A DNA stretch of 64,000 nucleotides, taken from positions 28,075,001 through 28,139,000 of the forward strand of contig CM048552.1 in the NCBI GenBank assembly GCA_026413225.1, in the 5' to 3' direction. Below the pieces are notes generated by a model, which did no database searches, had not been told where the DNA came from, and saw nothing but the letters and a program-made list of their open reading frames with translations. The position numbers and the translations under genes are program-made. Position 1 is the stretch's first letter, and the number at the start of each line of letters is the position of its first letter. Source of the stretch: Otis tarda. Taxonomy: Eukaryota; Chordata; Aves; Otidiformes; Otididae. This document shows positions 37,987 through 49,600 of this stretch, one piece after another.

Positions 37987-40385
37987 ACTAGGACTAAAAG
38001 GAAAGCAACCAAATGGTTATCTAGTAGATTTTAACCACTACCAATGTGGTTTCCTTAAAGGAGTAAAGGCTTTTTGCTTCTAGGTGGTGTTTGTAAACAG
38101 AGACAAAGAAGAACATAAGCTCCACCCAGGAGAAGGTTATGAAATACTATTGAACGGGAAGAAGGGCAGTTAGAGAGTGATTTTATTTGCATAAGCTTTC
38201 TATCCAGAATCATCTACATAACTGCTGGAAGCTCATGCTGAAACAGAGGCAGAGTAGAACAGAGATCAGAACAGAATCAGGGCAAGGACTTTCTTTAAGA
38301 CTGCTACAAGTTGTAGACCTTCTGCAGACATTGTGATGAGCTAATGTGGAGGTGACTTTGGAGGGAAACAAACACCTTTGAGCTGAAGCTACTAAGCAGA
38401 GCAGCTCTGTGAATTCCCTGTAAGTCTCTTAAAACAAGTGAGATAGGGCTGAGCATCCCTATGAGCTAGCGACATGTCTGTGTGGATGAAGGAGTTCCTG
38501 GACATTGTAGCAATGTAACCACTGACAGTGAAATAGGGCTGTCTGAAATGACAGTGGTGACCACAAAAGGGTAATAGCTGAGACAAGTACTATGGTTGTG
38601 GCTGTGAAACTGAGTAAAAGGTTCAGTGCAAAGAAGTACACCATGCGCCTTTAATCGATGTTAATACAAATATATGATTAATTGTTAATTCTTCCCAAGT
38701 TATTTTACTTTCCCTTGTCTCTGTATAGGCTTAATCTTCTATATGAGAAATATTGGCTATCAAGAGAGTCAGGGTTCAACATCCTCAGGACTCAAGGTGA
38801 GAATTCAAACTGGAGGCTTTTGCTAGTGCTAAGAGGAATCCCTCTGCATTTAAGCCCGGTTCTCATTGCCATCAGCAATAGGGTTGCTTTGAATTTAGTC
38901 CTCAGTAATCTGTGATTCAAGAGGTCATAGATAATTAAGATTTTTTTTTTCTTATTTTGGATGACTATCCACCAACAGGATAGTTTCAACTGTAACATTT
39001 TTAGTCTCTCAGCCAGGAAGGAGGAAAGAGATAGGTGGAGTGGTCCAAGTTTTTGGAGAACTCTACTACAGAAAGGCTTTCCCCACCCCACTGAAGAGCT
39101 GGACAGTGCTGGCTTTGACCTCTCTGTGCTGAATACTGGTATTTGGTCAGACAATTCTGCAACCTATAGAAGTAAATCTGTATTATCCTTGGCCTTCCTC
39201 AAAGGATGCTTGTTAGAGATACACAAAGGAATTGTTTTAACTATAGAAATGATGCTCCAAAGACACTCAAATTCAGACCAAAAGATCCAGTCGTGCTAAA
39301 ATCTGACAAAACCAGCTCCAGCTCTTTGTCCCTAAGAAGTTCTTTGAACTGTTTCAGAAACTTGGCGCAGACAAAACAGGCAGAATTTTAGCTGCTTCCA
39401 AATGTAGTTGAATCATTGTCTAATAGGGAGTATTAGACCTGCTCTTGTTAAGAGAAAACAGCTGAATTGACATATGTCTTCAACAGTTGAATCAGAGTCT
39501 ACACATCATGAAATAAAGAGATAAAATACTGTAGAAGCCAGAAGATTAAAAGTCAGGAGATGACAAAGTATGAACAAACGTCAAAGGCACTTGTCTAAAC
39601 CTACAAGAACTCATATGCTCTATTCACTTGTCAGTTCCTATTCTTGGGATATTTACTGTCCTACAAGGAATCTCAACTACATCAGAGGATTTCTGTCGGT
39701 GAGATAGAGGATATCTATAAAATGAGTGGTCTGGCAAGGCAGCACATGCTTATCGCAAGGAACACAGGCTAAGCATTGCCCACCAGCACATTTGGGTTGG
39801 GCTTTGGGATTGCAAGCAGACAGTTTTCTTGCATGAGTGTGACTGATGCTGGCAGGATAGGGTGATTTCCCAGCCTGCTTCCCAGTGTGCTTCTCCAGGA
39901 TGGGAAATAACTTCCAGACCTGGTTGTCTGCCCAGCCAGGCTCCTGTTGTGTGAATCTGGTCATACATGCCATATCCAAGGCAAGTTCTGAGCTGACTTG
40001 TCAGTGCATTTAAACCTATCTCTGTCTAAACATACCTATGGTCATTCCCCTTCAAGAAAACTCACGTTTAAGTAGGACTTTGCACATCTTGATGATACAT
40101 TAATGCCTTGGTTATTGCTGTCTATTTTGATGCCTGTCACTGCACTTTTCATATCTGATCTCCTGTGTTATTCTCTTTTGGTTCAGAATTTACCTGCAAA
40201 ACATTACAAGTGGGAGCTGAAAAAAGGTATGAAGAGTCATCTTTCTCCTTTTTTTCCTTTCAAAAGTCTCCGTCTGTCACTTCCAGATGAAAATGTGCCT
40301 GCTGTGCATAGCTTATCCTCATTCCTTGAGTATGAAAGGCAGACTCCTGAGATTCTCTCATCTTCTTGTTCTCTCTATAGAATAT
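37987..40385. other. Intergenic, no gene seen
   Basis: Unique-looking sequence between the solo LTR and a CR1 fragment. ORFs up to 120 codons (38792-39154 minus, 38961-39299 plus) overlap each other in antisense and have no recognisable product. Confidence 0.6.
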
Positions 40386-40829
40386 AGGGCCACAAAGATG
40401 ATCAGAAGGCTGGAGCACCTCTCCTATGGGGACAGGCTGAGAGAGCTGGGGCTGTTCAGTTTGGAGAAGAGAAGATTTCAGGGAGATCTTATAGCAGCCT
40501 TCCAGTACCTAAAGAGGGCTTATAGGAAAGATGAGGAGAAATTCTTCAGCGGGACCTGTTGCAATAGGACGAGGGGTAATGGTTTTAAAATAGAAGGAGG
40601 CAGATTTAGACTTGATATAACGAAATTTTTTTTACACTGAGGGTGGTGGAGCACTGGAACAGGTTGCCCAGAGAGGTGGTAGGTGCCCCATCCCTGGAAA
40701 CATTCAAGGCCAGGCAGGATGGGGCTCTGAGCAACCTGATGTGGTTGGAGATGTCCCTGCTCCTTGCAGGGGGGTTGGACTAGATGGCCTTTAAAGGTCC
40801 CTTCCAACACAAACCATTCTATGATTCTA
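40386..40829 (+). mobile_element. CR1 3' end fragment (about 445 bp)
   Basis: It starts in the RT C-terminal region ([23 protein letters not shown]), stays open for about 85 codons, then loses frame at the FFLH region. It ends in a short octamer tail. Length and divergence suggest intermediate age. Confidence 0.94.
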
Positions 40830-43800
40830 ATACACCTGCTCCTTTTGATTATGTTCTTCATTTTGTTTTTTTTTTTTTCTTAGCACCAACTATTTAGTTT
40901 CCATGTCACTTTTTTCACTTGGGATTTTCTGCCAGTAGGGTTTCTGGCAACATGTACATCTGGCAAGCTACATCTGGAGCTCTGGTTGCTGGAAACCAGC
41001 AGGCTGAATGTTTCAATGAGTAATAGTCACAGATGAACGCCTATATTCTGACAGTTGCCAAGAAGTTACACAACTACAGATCCCTTGGTCCTTTAAGGTT
41101 CCTCTGATCTGATCCTCTGGTGTAAAGCATAACTAGTCAGGAAAAGATTGTTAATGCCTAGCTGTGCTGTAGGGGTACTCCATATCCTGGATAAATGTTC
41201 AGAGATATAATCAGCTGAGAATGTCACAGCTATGACAGCCTTAAACTGAAGTTAATCCCTGGGTGCCAAAACAACCCCTGAGAGCTGCTGTTAGTCTGCA
41301 GAAAATAGAAGAACCTTCAGCCTAGATCCCTAGTGTTTTAAGCTGGAAAAGAGCATTATCTCTAGAAGTGCTAGAACTGGAGCCCATAATGCCTTTATTC
41401 CCCTCTGCACTGATGACCGCTTGATGGAAAGGAAAATCTGCATTCTGAAGACTTTAGATCAAGAATGAGTCACAAAGCTCAGGCAGTGCCTTTAAGGTGA
41501 CCTGGCACCTATTGGAAGCCGCCATGCCACATCAGAGATCTATAGTTCGTTCCTGCACAGCACAGAAGGAGAATTGGTCTTACAAAAATTTGGTCCATAC
41601 TAGTCTACGTACTGAGCAATGAGCAGCTTAAGTTTACACCTGGGAGTGCAGTGAGAGGAGTTTTAAGTCTTCTCTATCTCAAGGAGTGAGATGCTAGACT
41701 ACAAGCCTCAGAGAGGCATAATTTCCCAGCTCTTGTTAGCGATCCTTGAGAATACCTATTATCTCCAGTTCCTGCAAGAGAAGGTGGCATCCAGAGGAAC
41801 ATCTCATTTGTACATCCCAGCAGTGTGTAGGAGTGAGCTGGGCAGCTTTATGGAGAGTTTTACTAACAATTATGTGTCAAGAAAATTCAGGTGTCTGCAG
41901 GGTTATGTAAATTCCTATTCTTGGAACAGAAGCAAAGTACCTACTGACACTAAGCCTGTGGTCCTTTGTGGATTGTGTCTCAAATCAACACTAAAATGTG
42001 TCTTGACTATGAGGGAGGACACAAGCTTGTATTGAGTCTAACCATTCTTTTCCCACTTTTGCCATCCTTAGTAAAAGCAGTTACAAATCTAGTGAAAATA
42101 CTGTCAATTTATATATTGTCAGTTGTCAAATGTACAACACTTTACCACTGTGCCTTCAGAAGGCCATAATAGAGAAAAGCATCTTGAAGACGGGATCTAA
42201 TAGTTGTACTATACAATTGAAATTTTAAAAAGTTTGATAGAAGAAAGCAAGATGGAAATAATATAACCTTTATCACGAGGTGTACCAGCGCCAGATAACA
42301 TGAAATGAAAAAATCAAGGTTTGTAAGACATAAATGAAGAAAACAAAAGTGTTCTAGCTTAGCAAAGACTTTTTTTTCCCATACTTCTTTCCCCCTCCTC
42401 AGGAGATAAGGAAAAAAAAAAAGGAAAAGGATGCAGCAGATGCACAAGGCAATGAAAGCAAACAAGTGAAAAGAGAACAATTCTAGTTTAACCTAAGAGA
42501 GGCTCAAAAGGTAGCTTGGGTGCAGCTGTGAGAATTCTCCATTGTTAATAAAAGCATGTGGTTTGTCATTATATCTTGTTGCAACTTCATTCCAATAAAT
42601 ACATTTTTTAAAAATTCTGTATTTAGTTTGTTCTTAAATTATAAAGTTCAGAGGGAGCAACCACACAACCAAGCAGTTAACACTCTTTCATTTTTCAAAA
42701 CTTGTGTGCTCCAGTTGATTTTAATTGGAGTGTCCAGCTCCCTCATCCTTTATCTCAGGGTATTGAAAAGAAAACAGTTCAAGCTACATGGCACAATTTA
42801 AGAACTGGTGGCTCAGAGGATGAGAAGAGTGACCAATGACAGCTAATAAAGTTTTCTGGTAGGAGCAAAATGTGGTGTTGAGCCCATCTGGACTCATAGG
42901 TCCTGAGGCAGCTTACGACACTGACTTTCATATCTAGCAGTGTAAGACTGTCTGCACCACATTTACAGCCATGGAAGAAGATTGCCTGATCCCATTGTCT
43001 ACCAGCTAATGTCTAGTCCCCCGTCAGACAGACCTAGATCATGCTATGGGATGTATCACGGCTGTGGGATTGGTCATCGGTGTTCTTGCATTGAGAGCCT
43101 GGCAGAAGCACGGGTATGAGATTCACCCAAGCTCAGCCCTGTGACCACTGCCCAGTGAAGTGGCAGGGGCAGTGCAATCGTAGGGTGAAGCTGCCCATCT
43201 CTCCCACGAAGAGTCTTGGAGACGTGATATTTTAAGTGGTTAAGATGAATAGATGTGCCTGTCCTGAATCTATCAGGCTCTTTGCCAAAGCAAGATGTTT
43301 TGGAATACCAGAAGACTCATTTGCTTTACTTTCACATTAAAACCTCCCCTCTACCTTTTAAAATATTTTAAATTATCTCACATAGTCCAATTCAATGTAC
43401 TATTTGCTACCATTGGACTATTAACTACCATTAAATACACCATGCTGCTATTGGGAAACATGTTACAGACTACCTTAAGCTGGTATCTGCCATTTGAACA
43501 TTAAAATACTGTTAATAGATTTGTAGGCCAAAACAGACTATTAAGCTTGTTTTGTTGGACTTTTGTGTACTGGTTTAATGGTGTGTCAGGTATTGTGCAA
43601 TAACTCCACAGAAAAGAACTGTTCTGTCACAAGTTAGGTCTATACACAGCTGGATAAAAGCTGTCATTCCCCTAATTCCATACATTAAATGCTTACACTA
43701 ATGAGCTTTTAATAGGAGCAATCCTGTTTCCACTGGACTGAAAAAGAAAGCTTTAAACAATTTTAGCTGAAGAGCTGTCATCAGGACAATCCAGGACTGA

Positions 43801-44227
43801 ATTTTGGATGTCCAAAGTCTTTTACATAAAATGAACTATAAACAACTCATTATATTATGATATAATTCTGTTTATTCTTTTATATTAAAATTGTCTCAAG
43901 TAAACAACATTATCCTAATTTGAAATGTAGGGAAACTGAGGAACATCATGCATTTAAACCAGCTTAGGCTCCCTATTCAATGCTGTACTCACTAGTCCTA
44001 CTGCCTACTCATTCAGCAGTAGAAAATATTTACTTGGTGGAAAAAAATGTCATTTTTTTGTTGGGAAGAACCTTCCTGAGACAGATCCTGAACCACAAAT
44101 TGAGACGGTTTCGCGCATTCTTTCTTGAGAAACGGATGACATCGCTTTCTGTTTCTTTATCAAGAAATACTGGGCTTTTCAGAGATTCGTTCACATGACT
44201 TTCAGGGAAAAAGAAGTCAGACAGGAG
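40830..44227. other. Intergenic, immediately downstream of CAV1
   Basis: AT-rich unique-looking sequence with no repeat recognised. It should contain the CAV1 transcription termination zone. No coding potential is supported. Confidence 0.6.
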
Positions 44228-44244
44228 CTACCATTACACATCTT

Positions 44245-44250
44245 TTTATT
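44245..44250 (-). terminator. CAV1: CAV1 distal polyadenylation signal AATAAA
   Basis: A canonical AATAAA lies about 2.04 kb after the stop codon. It is the likeliest main 3' end because the UTR length it gives fits the family. Cleavage is predicted near 44225-44235. Confidence 0.65.
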
Positions 44251-44608
44251 GTAGTCTTTAATGTACATGCAGAATTAAAAAAAGTGTCAGTTATATCTGT
44301 AAGCATATAACAACAATGTAAATGTCTTGGATCAGCAATGTATTTGGATTAGGGACTAATTAAGTGAACAGACATCTTTCAGGATATACAGTTTATATGG
44401 TAAATCAAGAAGGTTTTCTTCAGAGTGATTTTCCTCATAAAAAGATAAAATATTTCTTGTTTACAATCTCACTTCGTTTTAATACTGAAAAAATCTATAA
44501 TAGTACACTCTCCATTATGTACATAGAAAAACATAAAACTATATCCATACCAGTGTCTGTTTTAAATGCAAACAATAGTAGTTAATAGCTTTGTAATTTT
44601 TTTGTGCA

Positions 44609-44641
44609 CCCTCTCCCCTCTGCCCTCCTCCCCCCACCCCC
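44609..44641 (-). promoter_or_regulatory. CAV1: G-run cluster in the CAV1 3' UTR (G-quadruplex motif)
   Basis: On the mRNA strand, runs of 5, 6, 3, 4 and 3 G are separated by loops of 1, 4, 4 and 3 nt. This satisfies the usual quadruplex pattern. It lies about 380 nt before the predicted poly(A) site. Confidence 0.6.
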
Positions 44642-45592
44642 ATTAAAAAATGCAGCATTTCCTAAAGTTTTCAATGCTTTGGCAGAAATTGAACTGAAGG
44701 CACTCTCGTGTTAGCTAAAGCAATATGTGAAATATCAGCGCTAAATAAAAAAAAGCTGTAGGTGTACCAGAGAGCTCCATGCTCATCCCAAGGGCCAAAT
44801 CTTGCACTCTCTGAGGTCAAGAACCAGTTTGCTGGAGGTCCCAACTGGAGCAGGCTCAAGTCCCAAGTTGGTTTACGATAAAGCTGATTAGCCTCACAAC
44901 TGTTTTTACAGATGCTTCATGCAAACCGTATGTGGATGCAGAGAGCATCTCTGAACACAGTACTGTCACGAGGGCAAAAAGCTCCTGCAGGTCACAGCAT
45001 CAGAACACATTGCAAAGGCTTTGCTTTCTAGGCCTTGCACTTTGCAACACGGTAGTTTCACACAACACCCTCCGTTTAAGACTTGCTGATGTTGCAGCTC
45101 AGCTAAAAATGAACAAACCAACCCACAAACACGAAGTTTCTAAACCATCTCTTGTGATGGATCAGTTTAGACTCAGTGAAGCATCAACTCTCCTGAAAAT
45201 AATCTGTGTGCTAGTGGCATGCTGACTTCTGCTGAGAGGGAAGTTTTGAAAGATGATAGAGAAGTTTCTCCTAGGGGCAGCTCCTCCTTGGCCTCATGTA
45301 GCTTGTATTTGGCACACCTTCATTCTTCTTGTTAACTCAGGGTTATCCCTGGCATACCTGTGATACGTATTTATATGAATGCTTTGCAAAAAAAAAAAAA
45401 AAAAAAAGAAGCCTATCAGATAAGCACCTAAATGCTTGCTAAGGGATGTGTCATAAGTCACAGTCAGGAAAACATTTTCATAATGACCAGTTTTAGTTCT
45501 CAACTGCAGTTTGCTTCTGCAATCCTAGCAAAGGTTGAGAAACGACTGGATGCAAACTTCCAAGGGAGAATGAGACAGAAAGGCACTGACCG

Positions 45593-45618
45593 AAGCTTTT
45601 CATGTGCATGAAAAGCTT
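45593..45618 (-). repeat. CAV1: Perfect 12-bp inverted repeat in the CAV1 3' UTR
   Basis: AAGCTTTTCATG (45593-45604) and its exact complement CATGAAAAGCTT (45607-45618) are separated by two bases. A third, 11-base arm AAGCTTTCATG at 45613-45623 overlaps the second and could pair with it instead. The stem is too short for a microRNA precursor. Confidence 0.8.
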
Positions 45619-45699
45619 TCATGTGTCAATGTCTCCAACCTGATAAAGTGTTAGACTTTTAGGACATATATTAGTTCAGTAATTTGTTTACTTAACTAA

Positions 45700-45705
45700 T
45701 TTATT
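45700..45705 (-). terminator. CAV1: Possible proximal CAV1 polyadenylation signal AATAAA
   Basis: A second canonical hexamer on the sense strand lies about 590 nt after the stop codon. Its use would give a short 3' UTR that drops the downstream inverted repeat and G-rich element. The sequence alone cannot show whether it is used. Confidence 0.35.
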
Positions 45706-46038
45706 CATAGTGCACCATATCTGACCATGACTGTAAATAGCTGCAGTCAACTGACAATCCAATTGAAAAAGAACATTCTGCTAAAATCTGCCAGCTGGTC
45801 ACGTTCATTCTGCTGCAACAGCTCTGTGCTCTTTGGCCACAATAAAATGAATGGCTTTATAGTGCTGGAAAGCATTTTTGTCGTTCTTCACTATCACTGT
45901 GGATTTATCTCACAAGGAATGAAGAGTGAGATAAAAAGGCATCCAACAACACTTCAGTCTCTGAATTGAAGAGCCAGCAAAATGATATGCAGCTGGCATG
46001 GAAGAATACCCATTTAAGGCTAGTTTGAAATGCAGACT

Positions 46039-46104
46039 GAAAGAAAAAAAAAAAAAGACAGAAAAAGAAAAAAAAGGGAAGGGAAAAAAAAAAGAAAGAA
46101 GAAT
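46039..46104 (-). promoter_or_regulatory. CAV1: Pyrimidine-rich tract in the CAV1 3' UTR
   Basis: On the sense strand, about 65 nt of U/C with a single purine interruption, ending TTTCTTTCAG at 46037. It looks like a strong polypyrimidine tract plus AG acceptor about 255 nt after the stop codon. It may bind pyrimidine-tract proteins or act as a cryptic 3' splice site. Confidence 0.45.
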
Positions 46105-46291
46105 CAAGTAGTCCAGTAAGAATAAACAGTAGAAAAAGAAACTGAGCAAGTGATTCTTTGTTTTGGGCCAGTATATCCACCACCAGTTGCTGTATGTTGC
46201 TTTGGGAAACACGAAACTGGCACCAAAACACTCCAAACAACACAAAACCCCCACCCCCTTCCTAGGCTGATGGCTCTCCTCGAAATGTCCC

Positions 46292-46633
46292 TCAAATCTC
46301 CTTCTGTACTGTGGCTCGGATGTTGCTGAACATTTTGCCTATGGCCTCAAATAGCGGGTCGCAGAATGTGTGGATGCAGATCGAATAGACGCGGCTAATG
46401 CACTGGATCTCAATCAGGTAGCTCCTTATGCACGGCACCACCGCCCAGATGTGCAGGAATGACAAAATGGCAAAGTAGATGCCCCAGATGAGAGCCATAG
46501 GAATGCCAAAGAGTGCTGACAGTAAACGATAAAACCAGTATTTCGTTACAGTGAAGGTGGTAAAACTGGCCTTCCAAATCCCATCAAAGCTGTGTGTTCC
46601 CTCTGGCTCAGCAATCACATCTTCAAAATCAAT
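46292..46633 (-). CDS. CAV1: CAV1 coding exon 3 (residues 66-178 and stop)
   Basis: The exon begins ATT GAT TTT GAA GAT after a TTTGCTGCAG acceptor (AG at 46635-46634) and runs to a stop at 46294-46292. It encodes the functional core: [10 protein letters not shown], the scaffolding domain with its aromatic motif around Trp85-Trp98, the hydrophobic intramembrane hairpin [20 protein letters not shown], and the C-terminal helix with Cys133, Cys143, Cys151 and Cys156. The protein ends QKEI. No frame damage is seen. The upstream open frame that continues into the intron (46634-46651) is not coding. Confidence 0.98.
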   Translation of the reverse strand: MDFEDVIAEPEGTHSFDGIWKASFTTFTVTKYWFYRLLSALFGIPMALIWGIYFAILSFLHIWAVVPCIRSYLIEIQCISRVYSICIHTFCDPLFEAIGKMFSNIRATVQKEI

Positions 46634-49600
46634 CTGCAGCAAAGAACACAAAGTCAGGTCAGTCAGATGTTTGCATCAAGGATGGAGTCCAGAAACACCC
46701 TTCTTGGAGAGCAATGGTCCCCTGCAACGACACATCGAGGCATGTACTTCCTACATCCCAACATGACTCAACCCATTTTAACACATCATTTTAAGCCATG
46801 AATCTTCAGTAACTATCTTTTTCCAGTGAGTATCTGGGAGCTTGGATGATTAGCTCAAAATTAGACATTTAACTTCTAGTCCACAAAATGGAATATATTT
46901 TCCTCATCTCCTACAGCCCTAAGGGTATGTAGTGCCCTTAAAGTCTACTTAAGGGAAAAACCAAGGGAACAGAGTCATCATGCTGTCATGGCCTAACTTA
47001 ACTGTTTCATGTCTTTATGAATGGAATAAATGCAATCACTTCTTTGACTTTTTACACGCCTCAAGCATGCATCAACAAAATGCGTTTTATTTCTCCAAAT
47101 TTTCCCATCCTTCCTTGTATACCATTGCTGAATTTTGACAGTAAATAAAAGGTGAGGCTAGCTATTTAAATATATACTTTGAAACAGGCATAGATAGTTC
47201 TTAGTAGACTGAAAAAGAAAAGGCTGGATTTAGATCTGCATCAGGTGGAGCTCCTCCTTAATCTGAAAGGGTTAGGGAGCTCTTTCATCTTATTAAACAG
47301 AAGGAGGATCTTCACATTAGAGCCGTTTTGTTCTAGCCTATCCTGTTTATGTGGTAACACTTTATCCATGAAAGACATGGCCTGGCTAACATATTAATAT
47401 TTAGAAGGAACACACTCTTTCACGTACGTCATAGTTTTGACTATTCATAAGTCGTTCAAAAAGTCATCTAAGAAACAGTGCATTCCAACAGGCATATTTT
47501 ACCATGCTCTGTTGAAATACTGAGCTATTCAGGAAGCTTAATTGTCATAACATTTCTATTAGAAAATTAACAGAATTGTGATGATAGTTCAATTCTATGT
47601 CACACAAACGTGTTTGAAATAACCCACAATACAGGATCTACAGATCTGCTCCTTGCAGTGGGGTTGGACTAGACAACCTTTAAAGGTCTCTTCCAACCCA
47701 AACTATTCTATGATTCTATATTTCACTTAGTTAGCACAGCCAATTGTATAGGTACTGCATTCAACAGGGAAGAGAACATCACAATGCTACTGCTCTGCAA
47801 GAAACAAAATGACTGTTTAAATCAGAAGAAAGAAAAAAGATAAATTGCATTCCTGGGACTGGATCTCAAAGTGCTGCCTTAATGCTGCCGTAAGCAAAGA
47901 TTTACAGGAGTAGGATAAGTACAATACGGGCCAGCGGCCTCAGAAACTCAGGCAACAGTACCTTAGCATGTTGGAAGGAGGTGAATATGCATACACTCAG
48001 TGTAAGTATTGCTTATACTGTAGGAAAAGGCTCACAATAACTTATTTTACTCTAAAATATATATAATAATTGGAAAGAACTCCTCCCTCTCTCCTGTTGA
48101 ATCTTCAGTCACCTCCAAACAGAAATTACCAACAAAGGGGGAAATACTATAAAACTGCTGGACTTTCCAGTTTCTTTTTTTTTTTTTTTAAAAAAAGAGA
48201 ATTCTAAAGCAAAACTTGACAGTCTAGGTGCCATTTACTTGAAGGGCTTGAAACTCCTTGGGAGGACATTTCTGAATCAGCTGTGACACCAAATATCTTG
48301 AATGTCTAATATCAAGCTGGCTTAATTCAGCAGATTACTGGGCCTATATATATATTTTCTTTTTGGGATACACAAGCAAGCATATTTATAGTATCTGTTT
48401 CTGTGGCTATTCAAAACCAAACTTTTTGTTGTAGCCCATGTCCTATATTAGCTCATTTTCAAAGTGAATGCATGTTCTTAGCTTGTCAGTAACACCTGCC
48501 TTGAAATCAGGTAATAAAAATATGCACATGATGGCAAACCCCAAGATGATCACAGAAAAAAAAAGTTGCTTTTTAAAAAATTCTATTACATGAAGACTAT
48601 TTTTTTTTCTCATAGGTTAAGTGTGGTCCTCTTATTCTAAAACTTCTGGCAATTTATTGCATGCTCCCTGACAGCTGATGTAAACATTGGCAGAGCCAGT
48701 TTGTGCACACAGCCATTACCCTACAGTTCAGTGCGTTGAGGACTATTCAGCATCACACCTAAAGTCCTTTTATTCAGTTCAGTTCAGTTGTGGTGGAGTC
48801 TATCCTATATTTTTTCAACTGGCCCATACAGGAAAACTTAAATCTCAACAGCAAGTTTGCATTGAGCTCCATCAGCCTTTTCATGGTTACATCTTTAATT
48901 TAGCTAAGTGGAATTTAATTTTAACAGCAAAGCACTTTTTTTTTGGCATGCAGAAAGAAACCATAGGTTAATGTGAACTTCCTAGAACTTTTAGAATAAT
49001 TAGTAAGACTGGCCTGTAATTTCATTATTTTCAAAAAAAAATTCATTACAATTAATGCTTTCCTGAAAAATTGAAGCCAGTAAGCTCATTGGTTTTCAAA
49101 TCAAACAGTAAACTTTCTGTAACTGTGATTCTCAGAAACTAATGTTTTTTAGCCTGTAGTGTGCTCCAAGATGTCCATGGAGTTAATCCTGGGGAGCTGA
49201 CAGAAGAATCATGTCATGTAACATTTCCAGATGGACAGCTCTTCATTCCAGAACATGATGCTAATATTAGAACACTTATGCTATATCTTTGGCCAGGATT
49301 TCCCAGCTCAAGTCATACACAGTTGTCCTAAAAGTACTCAGAATCAATCTGTCTGCAAGAAGGTAATAGCGATGTATTTGTGCCACTAAAAGTTGTCAAG
49401 AGGTTACGTTCTCAGAGTAATTTTAACAGCTGTAGGAATGTTTCTACCAACGCATACAGCCTGAATAGATGGTGCTGTAGGAACCATAGCTGATGTCTCA
49501 CTATCATATCCTTCCCATTTCATAGAATCATAGAATGGTTAGGGTTGGAAGGGACCTTCAAAGGTCATCTAGTCCAACCCCCCTGCAAGGAGCAGGGACA

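Larger units (their letters stand above)
44228..46291 (-). other. CAV1: CAV1 3' untranslated region
   Basis: The region runs from the stop codon to a poly(A) signal AATAAA on the minus strand (44250-44245), with cleavage expected 10-25 nt further on. The resulting length of about 2.06 kb agrees with the long 3' UTR known for vertebrate CAV1 mRNA. It holds, in sense order, a U/C-rich tract (46104-46039), an alternative AATAAA (45705-45700), a 12-bp inverted repeat (45618-45593), a 20-nt U run (45407-45388) and a G-run cluster (44641-44609). The exact cleavage site is an estimate. Confidence 0.75.

Noticed and set aside
45593-45623. Inverted repeat as a microRNA precursor
   Set aside because: The stem is about 11-12 bp, far shorter than a precursor hairpin.
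45910-46254. Two minus-strand frames of 112-114 codons rich in Phe, Ser and Leu
   Set aside because: They are read from the U-rich tract of the CAV1 3' UTR. Low complexity explains them.
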